This document shows positions 23,852-36,000 of a stretch of 64,000 bases of DNA, one piece after another; the first letter of the stretch is position 1; each line of letters begins with the position of its first letter. Location of the stretch: the NCBI RefSeq assembly GCF_001425305.1, contig NZ_LMEE01000001.1, positions 1,771,500-1,835,499 of the forward strand, given 5' to 3'. The notes beneath the pieces were generated by a model that saw only the letters and a list, made by a program, of their open reading frames with translations, did no database searches and was not told the DNA's origin. The DNA comes from Phenylobacterium sp. Root1290 (lineage in GTDB: Bacteria; Pseudomonadota; Alphaproteobacteria; Caulobacterales; Caulobacteraceae). The translations under genes were made by a program, and so were the position numbers.

Positions 23852-24911
23852 CCAACGGGTCCTGCCCGCTGAGCATCAGGGCATGGAAGCGCTCGCCCAT
23901 CAGCCGATAGCCTTCGGTGTTGGGATGCAGGTCGTCGGGCAGCAGGTGCGCGTCGGCGGCGCCGAACAGCGTCAGGCCGTCGAGATAGCGAATCTGCCCG
24001 TCGCCGGCCGCGATCCGCGCGGCCACCACGTCCTGCAGCAGCTGGCGCATCCGCACCAGGGAAGGGCCGCCGCCGGGGCTTTCATCCTCGCGGCCCGGCG
24101 AATAGATCGGCGAGACGATCAGGATGGGCGTGGCGGGGTGCTTCTCGCGGATGATCGAGATCATCGCGTGGGCGGAGTCGAGGAACGGCCGCTCCTTGAG
24201 CTGTCCCTCGGCGTGGACGTTGATCCCCAGCTTCAGGACGATGGCGTCGGCGCGGGCGTCGCGAATGATCCGGGCGGCCTGGCCCGACAGCAGGCAAGAG
24301 CCCGCCCAGCCGAGGTTCTGGTGGTCGACGCCGGCCAGCGCCGAGGCGACGGCGGGCCAGCCGGCGCTGGCCCCCTCGGCCTCCATGCAGTGGGTGATCG
24401 AGCTGCCGTGGAACAGGATGCGCGGGCGGCCGTCGGGGGCGGGCAGGGCGTGGGCGTCATCGTCCAGGCCAAGGCCGGTGATCGAGACGGTGGCGGTCTG
24501 GGGCAGCCACAGCTCGAGGGTCTTTTCGCCTTCCGGCAGGCCCGTGAACGTCAGGTTAAAGGCCTCGTCTCCCACAATGGCGCCGTTCGCCAGGTCGATG
24601 GTCGCGCCACCCTCGGCCCAGGCGCGGCCATGGAAGGCGCCGTCGACGAACAGGTCGTAGGCTCCGCGCCGCTCGCCGCCCACCGACTGGTCCAGCAGCC
24701 GTTGAGCGCCGCTCAGGCTGATGCTGGTCGAACCGGTCCGCAGGCGAAGGCGGCAGGCCGTCGCGCAGGAGGCCACCCAGCGGTTGAAGGCGTCGTAGAA
24801 GCCGAGCTCGGCGACCGGCAGGCGCAGCGGCTGCAGCGAGCCGGGGCGTCGGCGGACGTCCACATGCCCGTCCAGCAACGGTACGATCTCGTCTGGTCCC
24901 AGCGTCTTCAT
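23829..24911 (-). CDS. SGNH hydrolase with N-terminal beta domain (CE2-like)
   Basis: 360 residues from the ATG at 24911, which has AGGGGG upstream. The first half is a beta-rich domain (YDAFNRWVASCATACRLRL), like the accessory domain of family CE2 carbohydrate esterases; the second half is an SGNH domain with FHGSSIT (nucleophile), NLGWAGS, KLGIN (oxyanion Asn) and LPDDLHPN (Asp, His). No signal peptide is apparent, so it may act in the cytoplasm. Likely deacetylates a carbohydrate; substrate unknown. Convergent with the aldonolactone oxidase. Confidence 0.82.
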   Translation of the reverse strand: MKTLGPDEIVPLLDGHVDVRRRPGSLQPLRLPVAELGFYDAFNRWVASCATACRLRLRTGSTSISLSGAQRLLDQSVGGERRGAYDLFVDGAFHGRAWAEGGATIDLANGAIVGDEAFNLTFTGLPEGEKTLELWLPQTATVSITGLGLDDDAHALPAPDGRPRILFHGSSITHCMEAEGASAGWPAVASALAGVDHQNLGWAGSCLLSGQAARIIRDARADAIVLKLGINVHAEGQLKERPFLDSAHAMISIIREKHPATPILIVSPIYSPGREDESPGGGPSLVRMRQLLQDVVAARIAAGDGQIRYLDGLTLFGAADAHLLPDDLHPNTEGYRLMGERFHALMLSGQDPLVRPRTAP

Positions 24912-24961
24912 GCGCATCCCCCTGTCGGCCTCAATGCTTAGGCCGGAAGGGGGCGCGGCGG

Positions 24962-25960
24962 CTAGTTCGGATGCACGGTCATCGGCGCGTCGGGATCGGT
25001 CGGCAGCGGCGCGGAGGACCTGGGCGTGATCGGCGGCTCGGCCGGCGCCGGGCTCAGCGGCGTCAGGACCAGCGGAGGCGGGGCGGGCGCGGGAGCCGGC
25101 ACGTTCAGAACCGGGGCCGCGGCGGGGGCGGGCTCGGGCTTCGGCGCGGCGGCCTTCGGCGCCGGCGTCGCCTTCGGGACCGCCGTTTTCGGCGCGGGAA
25201 TCTCGACGGCCTTCGTCACCGGGGCTTGGGCCGTAGGCGTCGGCGTCTCGATCATCGCCGGCGGCGTAATCGCCTCCTGGATGGGCGGCGCCGCCGCCGC
25301 TGGGGCCGCTGCTTCGACCTGAGGCGCGGCGGGGGCCGGCGTCTCGTCTTGGCGCATCAGCAGGAAGGCGGCCGTCGCTGCGGCGGCGACCGCCACGGCG
25401 CCGCCGGCGATCAGCGGCAGCGGCGAGCGCTTCGGGGGCGAGCGCAACGGAGCCAGGGCGAGGTCAGGCTCGACGGCTGCAACCGGCGCCGGGCGCGGCG
25501 CTTGGGGGGCGGCCGGCGCAGGAGCCGGTCGCGGGGCGGACTGCGGCGGGCCGGCGCTGCTCGAGCCGCCGGCGAGGGGCCCTTGAACGCCCCGAACGAG
25601 GGGCGCCGGAGCGACCGGCGCGCGGACCGGCGGCTGACCGATCGGCGTGACGAAAGCGGGCCGGGGGCCTTGCGCTGGCTGCTGTCCGGCGGGGGGCTGG
25701 GCCGGAGCGCGCGGAACCAGAGAGCCGCCGGCCAGGATGCCGGCTTGAGGTGCGACGCTCGGCCGGGCCGTCGGGGCCTGCACAGCCGGGCGCGGGGCGG
25801 GCGCCGGCTCAGGCGCACGCGGCGGGGCCGCCGGCTCAGCTGCTGGCTGATCGCCTGACTGGCCTGGCGTCAACGCATAGCCGAACGGCGCCGCTCCTTT
25901 GGCCCGGCCCCAGGGGCTGGATCGAATGAACGGATTGTCGTTCTGGTCGCGCTTGGACAT
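24962..25960 (-). CDS. Pro/Ala-rich single-pass membrane protein, unknown function
   Basis: 332 residues, ATG preceded by GGGAGAGGCAG. The cytoplasmic-looking N-terminus (MSKRDQNDNPFIRSSPWG) is followed by about 140 residues of Pro/Ala-rich low-complexity sequence, one membrane helix (LPLIAGGAVAVAAAATAAFLL, about residues 182-202) and another Pro/Ala/Lys-rich tail. The composition recalls periplasm-spanning TonB-like or cell-envelope linkers, but no TonB C-terminal domain is visible. Function unknown. Confidence 0.72.
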   Translation of the reverse strand: MSKRDQNDNPFIRSSPWGRAKGAAPFGYALTPGQSGDQPAAEPAAPPRAPEPAPAPRPAVQAPTARPSVAPQAGILAGGSLVPRAPAQPPAGQQPAQGPRPAFVTPIGQPPVRAPVAPAPLVRGVQGPLAGGSSSAGPPQSAPRPAPAPAAPQAPRPAPVAAVEPDLALAPLRSPPKRSPLPLIAGGAVAVAAAATAAFLLMRQDETPAPAAPQVEAAAPAAAAPPIQEAITPPAMIETPTPTAQAPVTKAVEIPAPKTAVPKATPAPKAAAPKPEPAPAAAPVLNVPAPAPAPPPLVLTPLSPAPAEPPITPRSSAPLPTDPDAPMTVHPN

Positions 25961-26033
25961 CTGCCTCTCCCGCGCCGTTCGCGGCGCCGGGGTAATTTAG
26001 CTCGGACTTCGACGGTTGTGGGGCGAGAAACGA

Positions 26034-26948
26034 TCAGCGCTGCGCTGTGCGGATCGGCCGCACGGCGTCGGTGGCGCATCCCGCCGGCTCCAGCATGCCG
26101 TGCTGCGCCAGGCAGTAGATGTCCTCGTAATAGGGCCCGGCAGCGGCCAGGCACTGGTAAAGGTTGAGCTTGGCGACCCGCACGCACATGCCGCTGCGCG
26201 GCTCGCTCATCAGGGCGCTGGCGCGGCCGCTCTCGCCCATGACGGTCAGCGCCGCCACGGCGAGGCCGCGGGATACGACCGGACTGGCCGCGCCGCCGCG
26301 CTTACCGCCCTGGGACAGGGTCGAATAGAGCTGCGCCTGGTCGCCGCCCGCCGGCCGATAGCCGGCGCTGGAGATCTGCTTGACCCGCGTCAGCCGCGCC
26401 TTGGCGTCCGGCACGAAGACCTTGGCCCAGGCCTGGCGCTGTATGTCGTAGGAGGCTTTCTTCACGCGCTTGCCGCTGGCGGCCAGCGCCTCGCCCTGGC
26501 GATAGAGCGCGGCGCTGGCGCGCGCCGCGCCGACGTCGGCCCCGGGCAGCGAGGCGGCCAGGTCGGGCCGGGCGGCCAGACGCGCGGCCAGGCCCTTGCC
26601 CGACCGATCCTGGGCGGCCTTGCGCACGCCGGCCACGAACTTGGGCTCCTGCAATGCGGCGAGCGCCGCATAGGCGACCATGCCGGCCTCGAGCTGCTTG
26701 GGCTCGTAGGCGGCGCCGACCCGCAGGCCCTCGCTGACCGCGGCCGGGTTCGCGAAGGTCGCGTCGATGCCGCGGGCGTTGCGCATGAAGCTTTCGAAGG
26801 CCGCCGCCTGGCTTTCCAGGCGCCGGTCGGCCTGCGCGTTCGGCGCGCCGCCCTTGCCGCCGCCCTTGAGCGCAGGCGTGGAGGCGCAGGCCGCCAGCAC
26901 GACCAGCGCCGCCGTGGCGGCCAGGCCGCCTCTGAATCGCTTGTCCAT
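26034..26948 (-). CDS. Predicted lipoprotein, unknown function
   Basis: 304 residues, ATG preceded by GGGAGGGG. The signal and lipobox (LVVLAACAS) point to a lipoprotein. The mature part is mostly helical and Ala-rich, with Cys residues near the C-terminus (MCVRVAKLNLYQCL, YCLAQHGM, AGCATD) that may form disulfides. I do not recognise the family. It is followed 74 bases downstream by the Pro/Ala-rich membrane protein on the same strand and may share its transcript. Confidence 0.75.
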   Translation of the reverse strand: MDKRFRGGLAATAALVVLAACASTPALKGGGKGGAPNAQADRRLESQAAAFESFMRNARGIDATFANPAAVSEGLRVGAAYEPKQLEAGMVAYAALAALQEPKFVAGVRKAAQDRSGKGLAARLAARPDLAASLPGADVGAARASAALYRQGEALAASGKRVKKASYDIQRQAWAKVFVPDAKARLTRVKQISSAGYRPAGGDQAQLYSTLSQGGKRGGAASPVVSRGLAVAALTVMGESGRASALMSEPRSGMCVRVAKLNLYQCLAAAGPYYEDIYCLAQHGMLEPAGCATDAVRPIRTAQR

Positions 26949-27066
26949 AAAGGACCCCTCCCGTCAAAAAGAGGCCCACCCCGAGCCGGACTCCACGCCG
27001 GTAAGGTTGAGGAAGGGTTGCCGAGCTTGGCCGTCAGCCTGCGTCCGGACGCCGCGCCCCGCCGTT

Positions 27067-28440
27067 CTAGGCGGAGAGGATGTCGCCCAGGCTGGGGCCG
27101 TCCGGGTCGGCCTGAGGCGTGAACAGCAGCTTGTCGATACGGCGGTCGTCCATGTCGATCACCTCGACGCGGAAGCCCGCGATCTCGAACACGTCGCCCT
27201 CTGCCGGCAGGCGCCCGATCTCGTGCAGCACCAGGCCCGCCGCCGTGTGGAACTGGCTGGTCTCGGTGAAGTCGGCCCCCAGCGCCTTGGCCAGGTCGTC
27301 GACCTCGGCGCGGCCGTCGACCAGATAGCTGCCGTCCTCGCGCCGCAGGATGGCGTCCGGAGTCGCCGCGTCATGGCCTTCGTCGAAGTCGCCGGCGATC
27401 ATTTCCAGCAGGTCGGTCGGCGTCACCACGCCTTCAAGGGCGCCGAATTCGTCGACCACCAGCGCCATGTGCAGGGGGGTCTGCTTCAGCAGTTCCAGCG
27501 CGCGCAGCAGCGAGGTCGTCTCGACCAGATAGATCGGGGTCGCCATCAGCGCCTGGATGTCCGGCTTCTTGCCGTCGAGGATGGCGTCGAGAACATCCTT
27601 CTTGTGGATCACGCCCACCGGTTCCTCGACGTCGGCGCCTTCGGTGACGACGATGCGCGAATAGGGGCACGCGCGGATGTCGGCCAGTTGCTGGTCGTGG
27701 GTGTCGGACAGCGAGATCCAGTCGATGTCGCGGCGCGGGGTCATCGCCACGCGCACCTGGCGGTCGCCAAGGCGCAGCACCTCGCCGATCATGGCCTGTT
27801 CTTCCGGCTCGATCAGGCCGGCGCTGGTCCCCTCCGCAAGGACGGTCTCGACCTCTTCGTGGGTGATCTGTTCGCCCTTTTCGTCACGGATGCCGAGCAG
27901 GCGCAGCACGCCGACGGTGGAGGCGGTGAGCAGGGTGACGAACGGGCCCATCATCTTGGCCAGCAGCGACAGCGGCCGCGCCACCAGCGCGGCGATCGTC
28001 TCCGGGAACACCATGGCGAAGCGCTTGGGCACCAGTTCGCCGACGATCAGCGACAGATAGGTGATGACCACAACGACGATCGCGGTGGAGAGCAGCTCCG
28101 AATAGTCGTGCAGGGCCGGGATGGTTTCCAGCATTTGGTCGAGCTCGGCGGCGATGGTCGCCTGGCCATAGGCGCCCGACAGAATGCCGATCAGCGTGAT
28201 GCCGACCTGAACGGCGGCGAGGAAGCGGGTGGGGTTTTCCGAGAGCTTCAGGGCGGCGGCGGCGCCCTTGTCGCCGCGATCGGCGCGGGCCTGCAGTTTG
28301 GCGCGTCGGGAGGAAACGACCGCCAGTTCGGACATGGCGAAAAGGCCGTTCAGCACCAGCAGGAGGAGCACGACGGCCGAGGCGAAGAGGATCATTAAAG
28401 GTTGGGTCCAGGCGAGGCCCTCTGGGGGCCCCTCCGTCAC
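27067..28440 (-). CDS. CNNM/CorC-type membrane protein (HlyC/CorC family)
   Basis: 457 residues from a GTG at 28438-28440; an in-frame ATG at 28395 begins closer to the first helix and is a possible alternative. Domains in order: CNNM membrane domain with three or four helices (FAMSELAVVSSRRAKLQ, GITLIGILSGAYGQATIA, LIVGELVPKRFA), a CBS pair, and a C-terminal CorC_HlyC domain. Such proteins are linked to Mg/Co efflux or membrane homeostasis; the old name hemolysin is misleading. It appears to be a single-gene unit. Confidence 0.9.
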   Translation of the reverse strand: MTEGPPEGLAWTQPLMILFASAVVLLLLVLNGLFAMSELAVVSSRRAKLQARADRGDKGAAAALKLSENPTRFLAAVQVGITLIGILSGAYGQATIAAELDQMLETIPALHDYSELLSTAIVVVVITYLSLIVGELVPKRFAMVFPETIAALVARPLSLLAKMMGPFVTLLTASTVGVLRLLGIRDEKGEQITHEEVETVLAEGTSAGLIEPEEQAMIGEVLRLGDRQVRVAMTPRRDIDWISLSDTHDQQLADIRACPYSRIVVTEGADVEEPVGVIHKKDVLDAILDGKKPDIQALMATPIYLVETTSLLRALELLKQTPLHMALVVDEFGALEGVVTPTDLLEMIAGDFDEGHDAATPDAILRREDGSYLVDGRAEVDDLAKALGADFTETSQFHTAAGLVLHEIGRLPAEGDVFEIAGFRVEVIDMDDRRIDKLLFTPQADPDGPSLGDILSA

Positions 28441-28524
28441 CCTAGCTTGAATAGGCCCACCGCGCGACGTTCCCGCCGCGGGATGACGCGTCTGTGTCGG
28501 CCGGTGGCACGTTTGAGGTCAGAC

Positions 28525-28556
28525 ACGAAAAAGGGCCGCCCCTGCGGGCGGCCCTT
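28525..28556 (-). terminator. Intrinsic terminator of the fadB/thiolase operon
   Basis: AAGGGCCGCCC (28531-28541) and GGGCGGCCCTT (28546-28556) form a perfect 11-bp stem. On the minus strand the stem is followed by a T run (complement of the A run near 28528-28532), as expected for a terminator of the leftward thiolase transcript. Confidence 0.82.
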
Positions 28557-28580
28557 CTGTCGTTCGAAGACTTGCTTGCG

Positions 28581-28706
28581 CTCTTAGAAGATCTCGAAGA
28601 GGCCGGCCGCGCCCTACCGAAATCGCCGAAGCGATTTCGGCGACTCCTTGATGATGGGCGCGGCTTTCCGTCCTCTTAGAAGATCTCGAAGAGGCCGGCC
28701 GCGCCC
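28581..28706. repeat. 34-bp direct repeat duplicating the thiolase 3' end, with a hairpin between
   Basis: Bases 28581-28614 and 28673-28706 are identical over 34 bases. The right copy holds the last codons and stop of the thiolase gene; the left copy is non-coding, downstream of the stop. Between them is a perfect 10-bp hairpin CCGAAATCGC-CGAA-GCGATTTCGG (28617-28640). This looks like an inserted small palindromic element or a partial duplication. Confidence 0.88.
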
Positions 28707-29878
28707 ATGCCGCCGCCGACGCACATGGTGACGACGCCGTACTTGGCGCCGCGACGCTTGCCTTCATGCATGATGTGGCCGGTCGCGCGGGCGCCGGTCA
28801 TGCCGTAGGGGTGGCCGATCGAGATGGCGCCGCCCGAGACGTTGTACTTCGCCGGGTCGATGCCCAGCTTGTCGCGGCAGTACAGGACCTGCGAGGCGAA
28901 GGCCTCGTTCAGTTCCCACATGTCGATGTCGTCGATGGTCAGGCCGTTGCGGGCCAGTAGCTTCGGGATCGCGAAGACCGGGCCGATGCCCATTTCTTCC
29001 GGGCCGCAGCCGGCGACGGCCATGCCGCGATAGGCGCCGAGCGGGGTCAGGCCGCGCTTTTCGGCTTCCTTGCGTTCCATCAGCACCACGGCGGCGGCGC
29101 CGTCAGACAGCTGCGAGGCGTTGCCGGCGGTGACGAACTTGCCTTCCTTGACGAAGATGCCGCCCTTGAAGACCGGGGCGAGCTTCTGCAGGTCGGCCAG
29201 GGTCGTCTGGGGACGGTTGCCCTCGTCCTGGGTCAGGGTGACTTCCTTCTCGGAGAACTCACCGGTTTCCTTGTTCTGCACCATCATGATCGAGGTCAGC
29301 GGCGCGAGTTCGGCGTTGAACACGCCGGCGGCCTGGGCCGCGGCGGTGCGCTGCTGCGATTGCAGGGCGTACTCGTCCTGGGCTTCGCGGCTGATGCCGT
29401 AGCGGTCGGCCACGATCTCGGCGGTCTCGATCATCGAGGTGTGGATTTCCGGCACGTGCTCGTTGAGCCACTTATCGCTGGTGCGATAGCGGTTCATCTT
29501 GTCGTTCTGCACCAGGCTGATGGACTCCAGCCCGCCGCCGACCGCGACCGTCGCGCCGTCGTTGATGATGTACTTGGCGGCGGTGGCGATGCCCATCAGG
29601 CCCGAGGAGCACTGGCGATCCAGCGTCATGCCCGAGACGGTGTTCGGCAGGCCGGCGCGCAGGGCGGCCTGGCGGGCGATGTTGTTGCCGGTCGAGCCCT
29701 GTTGCAGGGCCGCGCCCATGACCACGTCGTCGATTTCGCCCGGATCGACGCCAGCGCGTTCGACCGCGGCGCGGATCACGTGGCCGCCGAGCTCGGCGCC
29801 CGAGGTGTTGTTGAACGCGCCGCGATAGGCCTTGCCGATCGGGGTGCGGGCTGTGGAGACGATGACGGCTTCACGCAT
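28676..29878 (-). CDS. Acetyl-CoA acyltransferase/acetyltransferase (thiolase, FadA type)
   Basis: 400 residues. Thiolase motifs: active Cys C90 in [25 protein letters not shown] (His) and the second Cys in [11 protein letters not shown]. The C-terminus is GLFEIF. It is the second gene after the FadB-like protein (84-base gap), so the pair forms the beta-oxidation complex that converts 3-hydroxyacyl-CoA to acetyl-CoA and a shortened acyl-CoA. Biosynthetic acetoacetyl-CoA thiolases look similar, but the operon favours degradation. The 3' end is duplicated downstream. Confidence 0.92.
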   Translation of the reverse strand: MREAVIVSTARTPIGKAYRGAFNNTSGAELGGHVIRAAVERAGVDPGEIDDVVMGAALQQGSTGNNIARQAALRAGLPNTVSGMTLDRQCSSGLMGIATAAKYIINDGATVAVGGGLESISLVQNDKMNRYRTSDKWLNEHVPEIHTSMIETAEIVADRYGISREAQDEYALQSQQRTAAAQAAGVFNAELAPLTSIMMVQNKETGEFSEKEVTLTQDEGNRPQTTLADLQKLAPVFKGGIFVKEGKFVTAGNASQLSDGAAAVVLMERKEAEKRGLTPLGAYRGMAVAGCGPEEMGIGPVFAIPKLLARNGLTIDDIDMWELNEAFASQVLYCRDKLGIDPAKYNVSGGAISIGHPYGMTGARATGHIMHEGKRRGAKYGVVTMCVGGGMGAAGLFEIF

Positions 29879-29918
29879 TGGAGTGCATCCTAACGAGTTG
29901 GGAGGGTAGTCCTGCTCA

Positions 29919-29940
29919 CCCCCGGCGCGGACGCCGGGGG
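29919..29940. other. GC-rich hairpin between fadB-like and thiolase genes
   Basis: CCCCCGGCG (29919-29927) and CGCCGGGGG (29932-29940) are perfect arms with loop CGGA. There is no T run on the minus strand, so this is probably an intra-operon hairpin affecting mRNA stability or relative expression rather than a full terminator. Confidence 0.5.
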
Positions 29941-29961
29941 CGGTCTTTGGTCTGCGTCGCC

Positions 29962-32043
<2,082 letters not shown>

Positions 32044-32100
32044 GTGCGCATCCTCGATTGCTTGGAAAGGGACGGCTCGTGGGCTGGCCGTCCTCGGATT

Positions 32101-32114
32101 CAAACGGTTGTTTA
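32101..32114. promoter_or_regulatory. PsrA-like site upstream of the fadB-type operon
   Basis: CAAAC-GGTT-GTTTA closely follows the PsrA form (G/C)AAAC-N2-4-GTTT(G/C), deviating only in the last base. It lies 58 bases upstream of the FadB-like start, in the fadB/SDR divergent region. PsrA is the TetR-type repressor of beta-oxidation in several proteobacteria. Confidence 0.45.
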
Positions 32115-32216
32115 CAGGCCCCGCCGAACGCGCGCGAGTCAAAAATCCGTAGGGTTTTCGAGCGTCAAACCTGGGCTTATCACCCCTACAAGACATCACC
32201 ATAGGGGAAGCAAGGC

Positions 32217-32996
32217 ATGGCTCTGGGACTGTTTTCGCTGGAGGGCCGCGTCGCCCTCGTCACCGGCGGCTCGCGCGGCATCGGCAAGATGATCGCCAAG
32301 GGCTTCCTCGATGCTGGCGCGGCCCGCGTCTACATCTCCTCGCGCAAGCCGGCGGCCTGCGACGAGACCGCCGCCGAACTCGGCGAGCGCTGCATCTCGC
32401 TGCCGCAGGACGTCTCGACGGTGGAGGGGTGCCAGACCCTGGCCAAGCGCCTGACCGACCTCGAGCCCAAGCTCGACATCCTGGTCAACAACGCCGGCGC
32501 CGCCTGGGGCGCGCCCTTCGCCGAGTTCCCCGAGAGCGGCTGGGACAAGGTCGTCGACCTGAACCTGAAGTCGCCGTTCTTCCTGACCCAGGCGCTGCAC
32601 GGCGCCCTGAAGGCCGCGGCCAGCGCCGACCAGCCGGCCAAGGTCATCAACATCTGCTCGATCGACGGCATTCGCCTGAACCCGCAGGAGACCTACTCCT
32701 ACCACGCGTCCAAGTCGGGCCTGATCTATCTGACCCGCCGGATCGCGGCGGAGTTGATCAAGGACCAGATCAACGTCACCGGCATCGCGCCGGGGGCCTT
32801 CGCCTCGGAGATGAACCGGGTGGCCCGCGACCAGGGCGACGAGATCGCCAAGCGCATCCCCTCGCGCCGCATCGGTCGCGACGAGGACATGGCCGCGGCG
32901 GCGATCTACCTGGCCAGCCGCGCGGGCGACTATGTCGTGGGCGAAACCATCGCCGTGGACGGCGGCGTGGCGCTGGCGACCACGGGCGGTCTGTAA
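32217..32996 (+). CDS. Short-chain dehydrogenase/reductase
   Basis: 259 residues. Classical SDR: TGGSRGIG cofactor loop (16-23), NNAG, catalytic Ser in NICSIDG and YHASK (Tyr and Lys). The C-terminal VDGGVAL is typical of FabG-like SDRs. The basic residue at SSRK suggests NADP(H) preference. Substrate unknown; divergent from the beta-oxidation operon, so an acyl or hydroxyacyl substrate is plausible. Confidence 0.92.
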   Translation: MALGLFSLEGRVALVTGGSRGIGKMIAKGFLDAGAARVYISSRKPAACDETAAELGERCISLPQDVSTVEGCQTLAKRLTDLEPKLDILVNNAGAAWGAPFAEFPESGWDKVVDLNLKSPFFLTQALHGALKAAASADQPAKVINICSIDGIRLNPQETYSYHASKSGLIYLTRRIAAELIKDQINVTGIAPGAFASEMNRVARDQGDEIAKRIPSRRIGRDEDMAAAAIYLASRAGDYVVGETIAVDGGVALATTGGL

Positions 32997-33066
32997 ACTT
33001 CCCACAGACGGCCACGCTTTCGACGGTTTTGCGTTATGAGCTGTTGGAGAGCAGCAGGCGTCGCGT

Positions 33067-36000
33067 TTGACCGAGTCCGAAACTAACCCGCCGTCACGGG
33101 CGGCCCGGCGCCGATGGCGCCGGGTCCATACGGCCGTGGCCGCCGGTGTGATCGTCGCCGTCGTGGTCGGCGGCGCGGTCTATCTGACGCGGCGCGCGAT
33201 CGCCCGCGAGCTGCTGGTCGGCTGGCTGGAGTCGCGCGGCGTTCCGGCCGACGTGGAATTCCGCGAATTCGAGTTTGGCGGCTTCACCGCGCGGGTTCGC
33301 GCAGGGTCTGAGAAAGACCCCGACGTCTCGGTCGAGCGGGTCGAGGTCCGCTATGGCCTAACCGGCTTCTGGTCCGGCGAGCCGCTCGGGGTGCGGGTCG
33401 CCTCGGTCAAGCTTTACCGGCCGGTGGTCAAGGGCGCGTTCCGTGGCGGCAAGCTGAAGCTCGGCACGCTCGACCCGCTGATCGAGGAGTTCACCAGCCG
33501 TCCGCCGCAGCCGCAAGGCCCGCAGCCCCGGGTCGAGATTCACCGCGGCGTGCTGCGGCTCGACACCGACTACGGGCTGCTTAAGGCGCGCGCCGACGCG
33601 CGCCTGGCCGACGGCCGGCTGATGGCCATGGACGCGCGGCTGGAGCCGGTCGCGCTGAAAGGCCAGGGCGTGGACGCCAGGCTCGGCGAGGTCAGCCTGA
33701 AGGTGGCGACCACCCGCGGGCGGGTCGATGTCCTGCTGCTGGCGCCGGTGGAGGCGCTGGAGACCGCCGACCTCAAGGCGCAGGGCGGACGGCTGCGACT
33801 GTCGCTGCAGGCGCCGTATCCCGACATGGCCCGCAAGCGCGGCGAAGGCCAGGTGATGGCGCGGCTGGAGCTCACTGGCGCGCGCGCGGCCCTGGGCGCC
33901 GATCATCTGGAAGATCTCAGGCTGGCCGCGAACTTCGACGGCGCGACCAAGGGTTGGATCGAGACCCTGGTCCTGGACGGCGACGGCGATGTGGATTTCA
34001 CCGCGCGCCGGGGCAAGGTCGGCGGCTTCGACGTGCAGGGTCTGAAGGGCGAGGCCTCGCTGGGCGATCTGCGCTGGACGCGGCCGGCCGGCGATGTGGT
34101 GTCTGGCGAGGTCAGCACCCGCTTCACCGCCGAGCGCGCGGTTGGCGGCGATCTCCGCCTGACCGACGCTCGCGGCGACTTCGGCGGGCTGGTCGCCTTC
34201 GATCGCAATCGCATGGACGTGGCGCTGCGCGGGGCGCTCGCCTCGCAGGGCGGGTGGTCCGGGCTCGGGGCGGTCGCGGCCGGCGATCCGGCGGAGACCG
34301 CCGCCCTCAAGCGCGCCCTGGCCGACTTCCAGTTCATCGCCAGCTCGGTGGCGCTCAACGCGTCCCGCGACGGGGTGAGCGTGGGGCTGGGCGTGCCGGC
34401 GAGCGTCCGCACCGCCAGCGGCGGCGAGCTCAAGCTCTACCGGGCGTCCGGCGGGCCGCTCTATTCGAACGGCGTCGGCGGCTTTGACGTGCTGGTGCGC
34501 GGCGGCGGTCTGCCCGAAGCGACCCTGGCCGTCGACCGCTATCGCCTCACCAGGGACGGGGTGGTCGCCACCGCGGCGCTCAAGGCCAAGGGCGGCTTTG
34601 CGCCGGTCAGCGCGGCCAGCATCGACGCCGCGGGCGAGGTGCGGATCGCCGGCGGCGCGATCGATTTCGTGGCGGCGCGCTGCGTCCTGCTGAGCGCCGG
34701 TCACGTCGAACTCGGCGACAGCGACCTGGAGACGGTCGGCGGCGAACTGTGCCCGACGCGCGGCGCGCCGATGCTCAGCCTGAAGGGGCAGACCTGGCGG
34801 CTTCGCGGTCAGGCCAAGGACATCGCTGCTGACCTGCCGTTCCTGGAAGCGCGGGTTTCGCAGGCCTTCGGCGTCGTCGACCTTTCCGGGGCCGGGGCGG
34901 CGCTGGGCGGCCAGGTGGCGGTGAGCACTGCGCGCCTCGACGACACGGCGGCCGAGATGCGTTTCCGCCCGTTGCGGGCCAGCGGCCGCGCCACGGCGCG
35001 GGGAGGCGGCTGGCTGGCCGACTTCGCGGTCGCCGACATGGCGGGCCGACGCCTCGCGGCCGGGGATCTTCGTCACGCCGCGGACGGGCGCGGCCTGCTG
35101 GCCTTCGACACCGGCATGCTGACCTTCGAGGACGGCGGCCTGCAGCCGATCGGGATCTCGCCGATGGCGGCGATCGTCGCCTCGCCCGCCAATGGCCGGG
35201 CCCGCTTCGACGGTGAGATCGCCTGGGGGCCCGGAACCTCGACCAGCCATGGAACCCTGACCGTCGAGCGGATGGACTTCATCAGTCCCATGGGCCCGGT
35301 GAGCGGCCTGGCCGGCCGCGCCGAGTTCGACAGCCTGATCCCGCTGACCGCCGCGCCGGGCCAGGTGCTCAGGGCCGAGGTGGTCAACACCCTGGTCCCG
35401 CTGACCGACGTCGATGTCGCGTTCGGACTCGAGGCGGACGCGGTCACGGTGGGCGGCGCGCGGCTGGCCATGGGCGGCGGCGCGTTGTCGTTCGAGCCGT
35501 TCCGCGTGCCCTTCAAACCGGGCGAGCCCTGGAGCGGCGTGCTCAACATCGAAGGCGTGCAGGTCAAGGAACTGGTCGAGGCCTCGCCGTTTGGCGACCG
35601 CGTCGACTTGGAAGCCCGGTTGACGGGCCGTGTTCCGTTCGAGGTCCGGCCCGAAGGCGTACGGGTCTCGGCCGGGCGGCTGCGGGCCATCGAGCCGGGC
35701 CGCCTGTCGATCCTGCGCGAGGCGCTGGTGCCGGTGGCGAGCGAGGGCGGCGCGGTGGTCGGCGCCGCCGTCGAGGGCGCTCCCGCCGTGCCGCTGGCCG
35801 CGCCGGTCGAGGCCGGTGAGGTCAACGCCTTCAGCGAATTCGCCTACCAGGCCATGGAATATCTGGCCTTCGACACGCTCGACGCCGAGGTCAACAGCCT
35901 CGATAACGGCCGTCTCGGCGTGCTCATGCACCTGAAGGGCGAGCACACGCCGCCGCAGAAGCAGGAGATCCGACTGACCCTCATGGATCTGATCCGACGC

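Noticed and set aside
24962..25960. TonB protein assignment for the Pro-rich membrane protein
   Set aside because: Pro-rich linker and helix fit, but no TonB C-terminal domain is seen and the helix is in the middle, not at the N-terminus.
29919..29940. Terminator of the fadB-like gene
   Set aside because: No T tract on the minus strand, and the thiolase gene follows in the same direction without its own clear promoter; it is probably an intra-operon hairpin.
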